The notes: generated by a model not told the origin, from the sequence alone. DNA of 44,302 nucleotides from a bacterium (GCA_021372515.1 JAJFUG010000132.1:1-44302), one strand, 5' to 3'; shown: positions 34,821 to 44,035, counted from the first letter of the stretch. Program-made: numbers and translations.

Positions 34821-36128
34821 CTACTTGCCTTCCCGGTTGCGCTCCGGGTTGGAGGTCTGGCTCTCCAGCGCCCCCGGCGGGGCTTCCTGCAGAAGGCGGG
34901 CCTGGATCGGAGTCAGGGAGATCTTGCCTGTGCTCGCCACCCGTCCCCAGTCCACGTCCCCGCGATGCACCCAGACCCGGTAGCGCATGGTTACCGGCGC
35001 CCCGGGCTGGAACGTGAACGGCTCCAGGGCTGGCCAGGCCACTCCGATATAGCCGTAATGGCGCAATGTCCAGCCGTTGGGATAGCCCGGGTTGGCCGGG
35101 TCCGGGAAAATCGCCGCGCCCGAGGCTTTCTCGCTCTGGCCGAAACGGGCCGAAAAATCGGCCCACCCGAACGGCTGACGGTTGCTGTCCTCGGCCTGCG
35201 GGCCGCTGTCGGTGGTGATAACCGGCTCGGTGAACGGGGCCATGCGTATGCCGAACCCGCCGTAGCCCTTGTCCTCCTCCGGCGCGCCGATCACCTTTAC
35301 AGGCTCGTCCTGGGCGGTCCAGCGAAACTCGAAATCCACGATCCGGCCGAAATCGCCGGCGCGGAACACGGTCAGGCGCACCTGCTCGTCCATCACGCGC
35401 TTGTCACCCGCGTACCAGCCGTTCTGCGCCCCGAACGAGGCGAAAGTCGGCCCGGCCTTGGGCGGCTCGAACCAGCTCTCGAAGCGCTGCTGGATGCCGC
35501 GGATGTCCCAGAGCGAGAGCGTGTCCGGGCTGTCGCCCACCAGTATCTCGGGCCAGGTCCAGAAAATGCCGCGGTGGTGCGGGTGATCCTCTGGGAAATC
35601 GTCGGTCAGCACCTCCTTGTCCAGGCCCCAGAGCGGGTGGACGTAGCAGGAGCGGATGCGGTCGGCGGCCATGCCCGCCTTGAGGTTCATCCCGTAGACA
35701 TAGGACAGCACCGGCTTTCCCTCCTGCAGCACGGTGAGGGTCTTCGTGCTGTCATCCTGGAAACTGAACAGCGGGGCCACGTCCTCGCGCGACTTGCGCC
35801 AGATAAAATATTTGGTGTTGCCCTTGCTGCCGGTGGCCGGGTCCCAGAGGAAAGTAACTTTCCAGCGGGTGGTGTCGCCGTGCTCCAGGCCCCAGCGGTC
35901 GAGGAACGGCTGGGCGTAGGCTTTCTTGCCGCGCTTGCAGTCGGGCGGGATCACCTCCCAGAGCGCCGAGCTGTCCAGCATGCCGGCGGGCAGGGCCAGG
36001 CTCACCTGCACGTCCTGGCCCTCGATCCCGGGCGGGAACGGAATCTCCAGCACCTCGTCGCTGGTGCAACCCAGGGCCAGGGCGACTGTCACAGCCAAAG
36101 CCGCGTAAAGCATCGCACGGATTCTCAT
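34821..36128 (-). CDS. DUF6807 (PmoA-like) family lipoprotein
   Basis: A 435-residue lipoprotein (lipobox LALGC). The central region has the signature of the DUF6807 family: PVLSYVYGM, CYVHPLWGLDKEVLTDDFPEDHPHHRG, followed by FWTWPE and later EFRWTAQDEPV. The histidine-rich DHPHHRG block is the most conserved part. This family was once labelled methane oxygenase PmoA, which is misleading; members are common beside glycan-degrading genes in Bacteroidetes and Planctomycetes and have no established reaction. ATG at 36128 follows GGGAGAGG; a GTG five codons earlier is less suited. A strong terminator follows the gene. It stands alone, with a large empty region upstream. Confidence 0.85.
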   Translation of the reverse strand: MRIRAMLYAALAVTVALALGCTSDEVLEIPFPPGIEGQDVQVSLALPAGMLDSSALWEVIPPDCKRGKKAYAQPFLDRWGLEHGDTTRWKVTFLWDPATGSKGNTKYFIWRKSREDVAPLFSFQDDSTKTLTVLQEGKPVLSYVYGMNLKAGMAADRIRSCYVHPLWGLDKEVLTDDFPEDHPHHRGIFWTWPEILVGDSPDTLSLWDIRGIQQRFESWFEPPKAGPTFASFGAQNGWYAGDKRVMDEQVRLTVFRAGDFGRIVDFEFRWTAQDEPVKVIGAPEEDKGYGGFGIRMAPFTEPVITTDSGPQAEDSNRQPFGWADFSARFGQSEKASGAAIFPDPANPGYPNGWTLRHYGYIGVAWPALEPFTFQPGAPVTMRYRVWVHRGDVDWGRVASTGKISLTPIQARLLQEAPPGALESQTSNPERNREGK

Positions 36129-36882
36129 CTTTGCCTCTCCCACAAGATGCCGAATTTCTGCCTCAGATTGAAGATACTGTCTCAGACTCCAGCTATTGAA
36201 CGCGCAAGCGGGTCGAAAGTCTCACGGTGTCCACGTAGAAGCTTCTGACCGGGTGCTCACGTTGAGCCGTAAACTGGGTTAAAACTTTGTACAGGATGGA
36301 TAATAAAACGCCGGCTGAGAAAGGTCAATCAATGCGGGAGGATTCGGAGGCGGAAATCGGGCGGGTCTTGATTCATCAGGGCCATTGATAGAGAAAGTGT
36401 CTGTCGACAAACCGGTGCAACAAAACAGGCAGGGGGGTTACAAGGCGCCATAATCGCACTTATAGACACACTGCAGAACACCAGGGCCATGTGAACCATA
36501 TGCAACCATAGCATCCTGTTTCCTTCCTGCATTTCAGCCCTCCTGCATCACCCAAAGGCACCAGGTCAGGCCGGCCGCACAGTCCGCTTTTCGGTCGCAA
36601 CAGCCGCAGAACCCATTTTCCCCTCCCCGCCGATCACGGCAATCGATTAAGATGTCATTTTTAGATGCAATCCAGTAATTCATTCCTTTCAAAGAGTTTT
36701 GCCGCAACATGACATTCACAGGTAAGCTTGTCCAGCGCGTTTAGTTCACATAATAACGAATAGAGCGAAAAGTGCAAAATATCTTTCACTGGCGTTAATC
36801 CTCATCTCCTGCCAGTAAAACAGGCCGCCCCCGGAGCGCCCTCGGGAAACGGCCTTTCGCGCTTGCACATTTTTATCCGGCC
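36129..36882. other. Long gene-poor region
   Basis: 754 bases without a convincing gene, less GC-rich than the genes around it. Two small minus-strand frames overlap here. One (36329-36532) has AGGAGGG six bases before its ATG and a hydrophobic N-terminus; the other (36534-36719) ends two bases before it and has a cysteine-rich tail. Their codon use lacks the strong G/C third-position bias of the real genes, so I list them only as weak candidates. No tRNA or mobile-element remnant was seen. Confidence 0.4.
36815..36855 (-). terminator. Probable terminator after epimerase-like gene
   Basis: On the minus strand AGGCCG and CGGCCT (36822-36827 and 36850-36855) enclose a GC-rich inner stem and are followed by TGTTTTAC. 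It starts 28 bases past the stop of the gene ending at 36883. The stem is imperfect and the T run short. Confidence 0.5.
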
Positions 36883-37971
36883 TCAGATCGCCAGGCCCAC
36901 CTTATGGTCCAGGTGCAGCGAGCGCCCGCCGCGCGCGATCCAGGTCGCCTGGGCCGCCAGCAACTCATCCAGCGAGTCCAGGGGCGGGCCGTAGAGCGCC
37001 TGGGTGCGGCTGTCATCCGCCAGAAGGTGGAAACGCTTGGGCGCGCCGAACAGCCGCGGCTGCCGTCCGAACTGACGGGCCGCCACATCCGCCACCCGGT
37101 CCAGGGTCACGGTGTAGCCCGAGATGTTGAGCACGCTCACCGGGTTGGAGGCCGACTGCACGGCCAGGATCGCGTAGATGTTGGCGTCGCGGTGGCTGAT
37201 TATGTTGAACGCCCAAAGCTTGCGCCGGTCCAGCTCGGCCCCGTCGCGCACGGCCAGCATCACCGGCTCCAGCCCGCCGTAGGTGAAATTGGTCATGTAC
37301 ATGGCGCGCAGGATCACCCCGCGCGAGGCGTCCGCCTCACCGCTCTCCACCACCAGGCGCAGGATTTCCTCCTTGTTGCGGATCGACTCGCCGTAGATGT
37401 TGCCCGGCTTGGCCATCAGCCAGGCATCCTCGCGGGCCTGACGGTCGAGCGGGGTGAGCGGCAGCGGGTTGCCCGAGCCGATCATCGCGATATCCGACCC
37501 GCAGCGGTGCAGGGTGAAAATCAGCGAGGGGATCACCTTGCCGTAGATGTCGCACAGGCGCATGTACTCCTCGCGCGTCTCCGTGGTGCGGAACTTGTAA
37601 CCGATGCCGTAAATCACCCAGCGTGCGTCCGCGGGCACCCCGGCCAGGCCGCGATAGCTCAGGCGCAGCATGTCCACCCGGTGCACCTCGAACAGGCCTG
37701 CGTAGGGGGCGAAACGCCCTTTCAGCTCGCGGTCCGTGCTGAACCGGCTGATCAGGTGGACCTTGCGCGAGGTGGTTCCGGTTATCTGCACCGCGCGCAG
37801 CACCATCTCGGTCAGGTCACTCATCCACTTGCCGGTGGCGCCGTAGATCACTATCTCATCCCGGCCGCGGCGTGCGATCAGCTCCAGCACGCGCTCGTCC
37901 GGGCGGGACATGTACTCGTTGAGGTCGTCCTGGTCCACCGAGTCCAGGTCCGCCAGATTGTTCCAGCTCAT
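36883..37971 (-). CDS. NAD-dependent epimerase/dehydratase-like protein (extended SDR)
   Basis: A 362-residue cytoplasmic Rossmann-fold protein. VIYGATGKWMSDL at residues 41-53 is a nucleotide-binding loop in which the usual third glycine is replaced (GATGKWM). Later features: VHRVDMLR, WVIYGIGYKFRTTE, and MAKPGNIYGESIRNKEEIL, which resembles the tyrosine/serine/lysine helix of extended SDRs. It probably acts on a nucleotide sugar or a sugar acid. The ATG has AAGGAGAG eight bases upstream. The aldolase-like gene lies 24 bases upstream on the same strand, so they are probably one operon and may act in one catabolic route. Confidence 0.8.
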   Translation of the reverse strand: MSWNNLADLDSVDQDDLNEYMSRPDERVLELIARRGRDEIVIYGATGKWMSDLTEMVLRAVQITGTTSRKVHLISRFSTDRELKGRFAPYAGLFEVHRVDMLRLSYRGLAGVPADARWVIYGIGYKFRTTETREEYMRLCDIYGKVIPSLIFTLHRCGSDIAMIGSGNPLPLTPLDRQAREDAWLMAKPGNIYGESIRNKEEILRLVVESGEADASRGVILRAMYMTNFTYGGLEPVMLAVRDGAELDRRKLWAFNIISHRDANIYAILAVQSASNPVSVLNISGYTVTLDRVADVAARQFGRQPRLFGAPKRFHLLADDSRTQALYGPPLDSLDELLAAQATWIARGGRSLHLDHKVGLAI

Positions 37972-37995
37972 GCGAAAAACTCTCCTTCCTTGCCC

Positions 37996-39129
37996 TTACC
38001 GGCCCTGCCGCCAGGCGGCCACTTTCTCGGCTGTCACAAAGGAATCGTCCGTCAGGTAGCCCCGCGCCCCGTAGGCCAGATCGATCTCGCGCTCCAAGGC
38101 CGGACGGCCGGTCTCGATACGCACCGCGCCGCCACGGCCGAACCAGCGGATGTCGGTCTGCGGCTCGAAGATCAGGCCCAGGCGCCGCAGACGGTAATGT
38201 ATGCCATGGACACTGTTCTCGAACGGCGGCGACCCCGGCAGGGCCATGCTGTCGAACACGGCCCAGTTCATCGCGGTCACGTCCGCCGCCAGCTCGGTGA
38301 GCTGGTCCCGGCTCAATATCTCGTCGCCGCGGCCCTGGTCCGCCAGCTCGCGCCACTTTTTTAGCTTCTGCACCAGACCCACCGCGGCGTGGGTCTCGCT
38401 GGCGAAATGGCCTAACAGGCCGACCGTGATCCGCAGGCGCAGGCCCGGGTTCTCCGGGTGGACCCAGGTGCGGGCCAGGTCGCCCACGATGTAGTCATCG
38501 TTGCCCGTGGCCATCACCAGTTCGTCCGTGCGACCGCTGCGCAGCGCGGCGAACATCAGGTCATCCGTGCGCCCCCGGTCGAACGGGGCGGCCTTGGCCC
38601 CGGCGGCGAACTCGAACAGTCCCTCCCAGAACGACGGGCTGAAATCACGCCCGCCCACGGCCCGCTGGAGGTAGAACCCGTAAACCGGAACCAGGGCGGC
38701 CATCTCGCGCAGAAGCGCCAGGCTATCGGCCTCGTCCAGCGGCTGGCCGTCGCTTCCCACCAGGGCGGTCGGGGCGACCATCACCACCTCATAGCCGGCG
38801 GCTTTGGCCAGACGCAGCATCTCGAAACCCTTAGGCCCGCCCACCGCGGCCAGACGGAACATGCGTCCGCTGTCGCCGTGGCGCTCCTGTATCCTGGCCA
38901 CCAGTTCCAGCCACTGGGCGTAAAGCTCCAAATCTCCGCGGGCGAACTGGCCGGTGTGGGTGCCCGGCACCACCGCGCTGGCCCCGGCCTCTATGTAATA
39001 ACGGGTGAGAAGCTCCTGCTGGGCCACGAGCATGCGGCCCTTGTCGTCCAGCATCAGCGGGCAGGGGACCAGCACATCGGCCTGTTTCATTTTTTCGAGC
39101 GTGGCGCCCGGGACTTTGGCAAAGGTCAT
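37996..39129 (-). CDS. Dihydrodipicolinate synthase-family aldolase/lyase
   Basis: A 377-residue protein of the DHDPS/N-acetylneuraminate lyase TIM-barrel family. Visible: AGASAVVPGTHTGQF (the substrate-binding threonine loop), LVPVYGFYLQR (Tyr150, catalytic) and AAGAKAAPFDRGRTDD (Lys179, predicted Schiff-base lysine). The extended C-terminus after about residue 300 is longer than in DapA. Members like this usually cleave 2-keto sugar acids instead of making lysine precursors. ATG at 39129 has GGAG nine bases upstream; an ATG at 39144 adds five residues. Pairs with the SDR gene downstream, consistent with sugar-acid breakdown. Confidence 0.85.
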   Translation of the reverse strand: MTFAKVPGATLEKMKQADVLVPCPLMLDDKGRMLVAQQELLTRYYIEAGASAVVPGTHTGQFARGDLELYAQWLELVARIQERHGDSGRMFRLAAVGGPKGFEMLRLAKAAGYEVVMVAPTALVGSDGQPLDEADSLALLREMAALVPVYGFYLQRAVGGRDFSPSFWEGLFEFAAGAKAAPFDRGRTDDLMFAALRSGRTDELVMATGNDDYIVGDLARTWVHPENPGLRLRITVGLLGHFASETHAAVGLVQKLKKWRELADQGRGDEILSRDQLTELAADVTAMNWAVFDSMALPGSPPFENSVHGIHYRLRRLGLIFEPQTDIRWFGRGGAVRIETGRPALEREIDLAYGARGYLTDDSFVTAEKVAAWRQGR

Positions 39130-39348
39130 AGAAATTTTCTCCATATTTTCCGGCCCGGAAAGCGAAAGGCCGCGCAGACCCGGCCCGCCGCGGACTTCCG
39201 GTGAACCTGGCCGCCCGGCACCGGGCGTTACACGACAACTGAGCAGGCTGATTGTTGACTACACTTAGAATATTAGCGCATTTCGGGCCGCGGCGCAATG
39301 GCGGGGACCGCGGCAACCGGAATGACAGTCGACATGGTAAAAGGACAA

Positions 39349-42300
39349 CTATTTCAGCAATTTCAGCAGGCCGAGCAGGTCGAACACATCCAGCTTGCCG
39401 TCCGAGTTGAGATCAAAGCTCGCAATGCCGGAGCCGCCAGGGTTGCCCAGCGCGTGCAACATTGCGAGCAGGTCGTAAACATCCGCCCGGCCGTTACCGT
39501 CCACATCTCCCGTGTCTCTGTCTCCGGCCGGGGTGATGACCCACATCAGGCGGGTGCCGTACATGGGTGGGCTGCTGAAAGTCTCGCCGGTGTATGGTGA
39601 ATAGAACGGCTCCCGCACCTGCGCTGCGTCAAGGTCGATCAAGGCCAGGCAATTGTGGTCGCCTGACAGGGTGAACAGGAGCCGTCCCTTGTCGCTGCTC
39701 CGGTAGACAGAGTTCGAATGGTATTTTTCGTAATCGAAAGCGAACCTGGCGACTGAATCGGTGCGGGTCCAATCCCAGATCAAAAGCGCAGTAACAGTGT
39801 CCTCCACCTCCGCCACGAGCGTGTTTCCTCCATCCAGGAATTTCGTGCTGCCGGCACCCAGTATCATCGTGGTCGGGAAAGAGAAAGACTCCCCCCGGCT
39901 GACAGAGGAATTGAGCAAAACCGGCTTGTCACTGGATATATCGTAGCGCCGCACGACCAGATAGCGCCGCCTCGTGTCTCCCGAGAAATAATCTGTTGGA
40001 TTGATATACAACTCGGCGGTAAGCATGACACTATCGCTCAGAAGTGTCGGAAACTCGTTGGTCCCGTCCATCTCAATCTCACGCAACAGTCCCCCGCCGG
40101 AGCGGGAATACAACTGCACAAGGCTTCTGTTCTTCAGCAACAAAATGTCCTTGCCCGGATACAATTCCAGTTGCATCGGCACAATAGCGAAAGTAGTGCC
40201 CCCTTCCTGTCCGGCGATAATCCTGAAAGCGCCGCTGGCCAGGTCCACCCGGTACAGGCAGTCCCAGTCGAGCAGGTACAGCGCGTTATAATCCTCATCC
40301 AGCAGGCTGTAGAGGGTCCTGGAATAATCGAGCGACACTCCCTCCGGCACCGGAATTTTTCGCTCGATGGCCCAGGAATCGAGGTCCACTACATCGATCG
40401 TGTTGGTGAACCAGTTGTAACAGTAGCATTTCTTTTGCTCCGAATCCACAACCGGCGCGAGGTTGCCCGCTCCGTAGAGAATACCGAAAACGCTCAGGTC
40501 CTCGGGGTTGAAACACAGCAGCCCGGCCCTCTGCGCCGGGAATATTTCCTCTTCCGAGGGATGGGTCAGCGGGGGGTCCATTTTCCTCGGCTCGAAACCC
40601 GCCAGCGCCCGCCGTCCCGGCCGCGGAAGAGCCTTGAATTCAAGCCGGGCCACGCTGTCCGGCGCGCTCTCGGGGAGATTGAATTCAAGCCCGCTCCCGT
40701 TTGTCACCCGGATATAGTATTCCACTTCCACGCCTGCGTTCTGAGGCGGCAGGTCCAGCCCCAGGAAACCGCCCGGCGCGCCCGGAGACAGGATGCGGAC
40801 CGAATCCCAGTCCGCGCCGCCGGCCCTGTAAAACAGGGTGGCATCCCGATAGATCGAGGAGCTGTCGAGGTAGAGTTCCAGCCGGTGGCTCTGTCCGCCC
40901 GGAGCCACGCCCTGTGGCGCGAGCGCCATCTGGGGCTGGTAGGTCACATCCATCAGCGTTTTCACCCCGGGGTCCAGGCGGATGGAATCGGGTATCGCCG
41001 CCAGAGACAGGGTGACCGTGTCCGCCTTCCCTGCCAGATGAATCTCCGTCAGTTCCGGAACGGCCTGGCCCGGTGGATACACTCCCAACTCGACCGGAAT
41101 ATCGAACAGGCCGTCGGTCTGCTCGAGCACCAGCCGCCCGGAAAGGCTTTCTCCATCTTTCCGATAGGACGACCTGAGCCTCACCTGGGGATAGCCGGCC
41201 TTTTCAAACCACTCCCGCCTGAACCAGCCCAGGTCGCGGCCGTAGCTTCTTTCCAGAATTGAGAAGAAATCCGTCAATGAATTTTCCTGATACGGAAAAC
41301 CAGTCTGATATTCTTTGAGACAGGCGATAAAAGCGTCCTCCCCGAGCATGGATTCCAGCATATACAGCACCCAGGGGCCTTTCAGATAATAGAGTGACCT
41401 GTCTTCCGTGGGTTGCACATCGACCAGTGGCTGGTCCGCTTCGGTGCCGAGGATCGTTTTCAACGCTTTCTGCAGGTTGTTTCGATAGCGGTTTTTAAGC
41501 TCGTTCTTGTCCGGCCACATCACCCGGAGGGCGGAATACTCGGCCCAGCCCTCCATCGTGTACAAGTGTTCCGGCGACCAGACCCGATGCGCCCACCACT
41601 GGTGGGCCAGCTCGTGGACCTGAGATTTCTGCATCAGATAGGGAGAATTGCCGATAATATAGTTCTCGCCGCCCAGATGCCCCTCGGGAACGAAAAACGT
41701 CCCGGGCAAGGAAAAGTAGGGCGTCGTTTGCGAACTCCATTGTGTGAGTTCAACCATATTGACCGTCTGGTATTCAATTCCGCCGAACCACGTTTCATAT
41801 TTTTTCCAGGCCTCGAACTGCCATTCGGCCCGCCTGTCGAGCAGGCTGTCCGGCGCTCCGAGATGATAGATGTTGAAACGCCTGGCCTCACGTTCGTATG
41901 TTTTAACCTGGTACTTGTCCACAACAAATATCGGAGTATCTTTGGCCGGGTATTTCGTTCTCCATTCAAAGCACGTGAGTCCGGGCGAGGGTTCCCAGGT
42001 GCGCTCCAGCTCACCCATGGCCACGGCCTGATATTTCTGCGGCGCAGTTATGTCGAACGAGACTTTGTAGGCCCCCGCGAAACTCGGTTCAGCCGGGAAC
42101 GGGCTCCAGTAGAAAATCCCGTAATAGTTGTGATAGAACCGGTCCGGGCCTTGAGACAGGGGACGGTAGCCGCGAAAATCAGTCTTGTTCTTGAACCAAA
42201 AAGTCAGGGTGTCGACCTGGCCGGCCTCGACCTGTCCCTGGTAAATCAACATTACGCCATAATTTACATAGAGTTGCATCGAGTCGATTCCGATCACTGA

Positions 42301-42615
42301 AAGGACCGAATCCACCCGCGAATCCAGGCTCAGGGCGTCGAAATACAGGAACAGGGGCTCTGTTCCCGACTTCAGATGACGGATCGTGAGATCGGTGCGG
42401 CAGGTCAGACGGGTGCTGTCGGGCAGGAACTGCACCTGTGCCTTGAAATCCAGCACTGTCACCTGCTCATTCGCGGCCGCGGCAAGCACGGGGGCGGCTT
42501 TCTGTTTCCGCTGGCGGCTCTGATGCAGGTCCAGCTCACGGACATCCTCTGCCATCGAGTTTTGGAGATCGATTAAACAGAAAAAAGCCATTAACAGGAA
42601 AAATTTCGTTCGCAT
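39349..42615 (-). CDS. Exported M1-type metallopeptidase with C-terminal dockerin
   Basis: A 1088-residue protein with a signal peptide (about 1-22). Residues about 50-500 form an M1 aminopeptidase-like unit: the substrate-anchoring LGGENYI, the zinc site HELAHQWW (His334, Glu335, His338) and MEGWAEY with Glu355. Spacing from the second histidine to this glutamate is 16 residues, against 18 in typical M1 enzymes. A segment of beta-rich and propeller-like repeats (about 690-1010) follows. The last 50 residues are a dockerin-like pair: GDVDGNGRADVYDLLAML and DLNSDGKLDVFDLLGLL. ATG at 42615 with GGCGGAAA upstream. Extracellular peptide release is likely. A lipoprotein gene lies 57 bases upstream on the same strand. 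Confidence 0.88.
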   Translation of the reverse strand: MRTKFFLLMAFFCLIDLQNSMAEDVRELDLHQSRQRKQKAAPVLAAAANEQVTVLDFKAQVQFLPDSTRLTCRTDLTIRHLKSGTEPLFLYFDALSLDSRVDSVLSVIGIDSMQLYVNYGVMLIYQGQVEAGQVDTLTFWFKNKTDFRGYRPLSQGPDRFYHNYYGIFYWSPFPAEPSFAGAYKVSFDITAPQKYQAVAMGELERTWEPSPGLTCFEWRTKYPAKDTPIFVVDKYQVKTYEREARRFNIYHLGAPDSLLDRRAEWQFEAWKKYETWFGGIEYQTVNMVELTQWSSQTTPYFSLPGTFFVPEGHLGGENYIIGNSPYLMQKSQVHELAHQWWAHRVWSPEHLYTMEGWAEYSALRVMWPDKNELKNRYRNNLQKALKTILGTEADQPLVDVQPTEDRSLYYLKGPWVLYMLESMLGEDAFIACLKEYQTGFPYQENSLTDFFSILERSYGRDLGWFRREWFEKAGYPQVRLRSSYRKDGESLSGRLVLEQTDGLFDIPVELGVYPPGQAVPELTEIHLAGKADTVTLSLAAIPDSIRLDPGVKTLMDVTYQPQMALAPQGVAPGGQSHRLELYLDSSSIYRDATLFYRAGGADWDSVRILSPGAPGGFLGLDLPPQNAGVEVEYYIRVTNGSGLEFNLPESAPDSVARLEFKALPRPGRRALAGFEPRKMDPPLTHPSEEEIFPAQRAGLLCFNPEDLSVFGILYGAGNLAPVVDSEQKKCYCYNWFTNTIDVVDLDSWAIERKIPVPEGVSLDYSRTLYSLLDEDYNALYLLDWDCLYRVDLASGAFRIIAGQEGGTTFAIVPMQLELYPGKDILLLKNRSLVQLYSRSGGGLLREIEMDGTNEFPTLLSDSVMLTAELYINPTDYFSGDTRRRYLVVRRYDISSDKPVLLNSSVSRGESFSFPTTMILGAGSTKFLDGGNTLVAEVEDTVTALLIWDWTRTDSVARFAFDYEKYHSNSVYRSSDKGRLLFTLSGDHNCLALIDLDAAQVREPFYSPYTGETFSSPPMYGTRLMWVITPAGDRDTGDVDGNGRADVYDLLAMLHALGNPGGSGIASFDLNSDGKLDVFDLLGLLKLLK

Positions 42616-42631
42616 TTTCCGCCCCCAAGGA

Positions 42632-42660
42632 CCGCCGCCCGGCTTGACACCGGGCGGCGG
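42632..42660 (-). other. Strong GC hairpin between lipoprotein and M1 peptidase genes
   Basis: An 11-bp stem (42632-42642 with 42650-42660), seven-base loop, in the 57-base gap on the minus strand. It has no T run, so it probably does not fully terminate transcription. It could protect or uncouple the upstream message within an operon. Confidence 0.5.
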
Positions 42661-42672
42661 CACTGTTGTCTG

Positions 42673-43890
42673 CTAATTCCACGGATCGAAAACATCATTG
42701 TGACAGGTTATGGATGGATTGGTAAGGACATACACCAACTGCATTATATCAGCAACATCCAGGTCTCCATCGTCGTCCTTGTCCGCGCTCCAGTGCTCGT
42801 AGGTAGTCGCCTGCGTAAAATCCGCCCAAAGATCTATCATCCTGTTATAGTCATAGATGTTATAATATGCATTCCCGAGTACATCGCACTTGCCGCCCAT
42901 GATGAACGTGTTGCCGTTCTGTGGATAATCAATAAAGGCAATATTAGTCGTTTGAAGAGTCTCAGTACCCTGGCTATTCAGGTCAACGTTACAAATATAA
43001 GAAGCAACAAAGCTCCACGACGAAGATGCCATGAAGCATTTATTGAGAGCAGGAGTCCCAAAATCATTATAACCGGTGCTCCCATAATTACCGCTGAAAG
43101 ACTGGGAATATAGCCCGGTAAGGAAAGGTGTCCAACTGCTGTCTGGTACATAACAGCCGCCGTTGGTAGCTGCAATGGCGCCGCCGACCAGACGATTGAA
43201 CGCGGTTTCTGATGTGGGTACTGACCATTCGGTCCGGAAATCGTGCAATCTGCGATCCGTGTATCCGGTCGGCCTTGTATAAAGGAGCCTCAAGGTGGAA
43301 TTGACAGCCGGTCCATAATATGTTGCGATATCGGCCTGAGCGGTCAGCGTTATCCTTGCTCCATCCACAGGATGAGGGTTCTCCGAGGCTAATCTGGCAG
43401 AGCTATACCGCTTCGCTTTGTTCGGTAAATTGAGATAATTCTTGAGCATAAGATCAATCTCTCCGGCATACTTCTCCTTTTCCTCCCGGCTGATTTCGCC
43501 CTTGTCATAGGCCGCGGCCAGCCAGTCGTCGCTCTTGGCCTTCAGCTTCTCGTAGTCGGCCTGGGTGATTCCCCTGGCCTGGCCCCAGAATTCCCGGCCC
43601 TGCTTCTCCGCCTGGTCGAACATTTTATCCACGATGCCGTCCCCCATGGCCTCATCCAGACGGTGCTGCTTGCGGAACTCGATATAGGCGCCCAGGTTCT
43701 CGTGATAGACCCATTTGCCGTAATCGGGCGAGGCCTTGATAATGGCCTCCCTTTCCGCGTCGGTGAGCTTCGCGCCGCTCAGAGACATGCTCTCCTCTGC
43801 CAACGGGGCCAGCGACTGGTCCGAGTCATCCTTGCAGGAGACGAAAAGCAGAGCCAGACCGAGCAACAGACAGCCAAGATACCTGTACAT
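42673..43890 (-). CDS. Lipoprotein with C-terminal dockerin-like repeat, unknown function
   Basis: A 405-residue lipoprotein (lipobox LFVSC). A charged helical region (about 60-165: LTDAEREAIIKAS, EKLKAKSDDWLAAAYDKGEISREEKEKY) is followed by a beta-rich middle. The tail holds DKDDDGDLDVADIMQLVYVL, a single calcium-binding dockerin-like repeat, then a short end with one cysteine. I recognise no enzyme family. The ATG at 43890 has a perfect GGAGGAAAACA site. Its 3' half is markedly AT-richer than other genes here, for example around 42700-43100. It may be co-transcribed with the M1 peptidase. Confidence 0.8.
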   Translation of the reverse strand: MYRYLGCLLLGLALLFVSCKDDSDQSLAPLAEESMSLSGAKLTDAEREAIIKASPDYGKWVYHENLGAYIEFRKQHRLDEAMGDGIVDKMFDQAEKQGREFWGQARGITQADYEKLKAKSDDWLAAAYDKGEISREEKEKYAGEIDLMLKNYLNLPNKAKRYSSARLASENPHPVDGARITLTAQADIATYYGPAVNSTLRLLYTRPTGYTDRRLHDFRTEWSVPTSETAFNRLVGGAIAATNGGCYVPDSSWTPFLTGLYSQSFSGNYGSTGYNDFGTPALNKCFMASSSWSFVASYICNVDLNSQGTETLQTTNIAFIDYPQNGNTFIMGGKCDVLGNAYYNIYDYNRMIDLWADFTQATTYEHWSADKDDDGDLDVADIMQLVYVLTNPSITCHNDVFDPWN

Positions 43891-43946
43891 TGTTTTCCTC
43901 CGGAGTGTGTCGAGAGTATTATCCACCCAAAAAAGAGATACGGATT

Positions 43947-43955
43947 CTACTCCAT
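43947..43955 (-). other. Two-codon mini-ORF with a perfect ribosome site
   Basis: On the minus strand AAAGGAGG (43961-43968) is five bases before ATG GAG TAG. This start-stop unit lies 57 bases upstream of the ATG of the lipoprotein at 43890. It may be chance, a remnant, or a translational leader. Confidence 0.3.
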
Positions 43956-43999
43956 GCCAACCTCCTTTCGCGTGGTGTAACCACCCATACACAAAGAGG

Positions 44000-44029
44000 T
44001 TGACAATCCCCGGGGGATGCTGTTATGCT
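44000..44029 (+). promoter_or_regulatory. Sigma-70-like promoter TTGACA / TATGCT
   Basis: TTGACA at 44000-44005 and TATGCT at 44024-44029 are separated by 18 bases. The -35 overlaps one arm of a long dyad (44004-44022 with 44034-44054), which could act as an operator. The transcript would start near 44036. Confidence 0.5.
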
Positions 44030-44035
44030 TAATCA

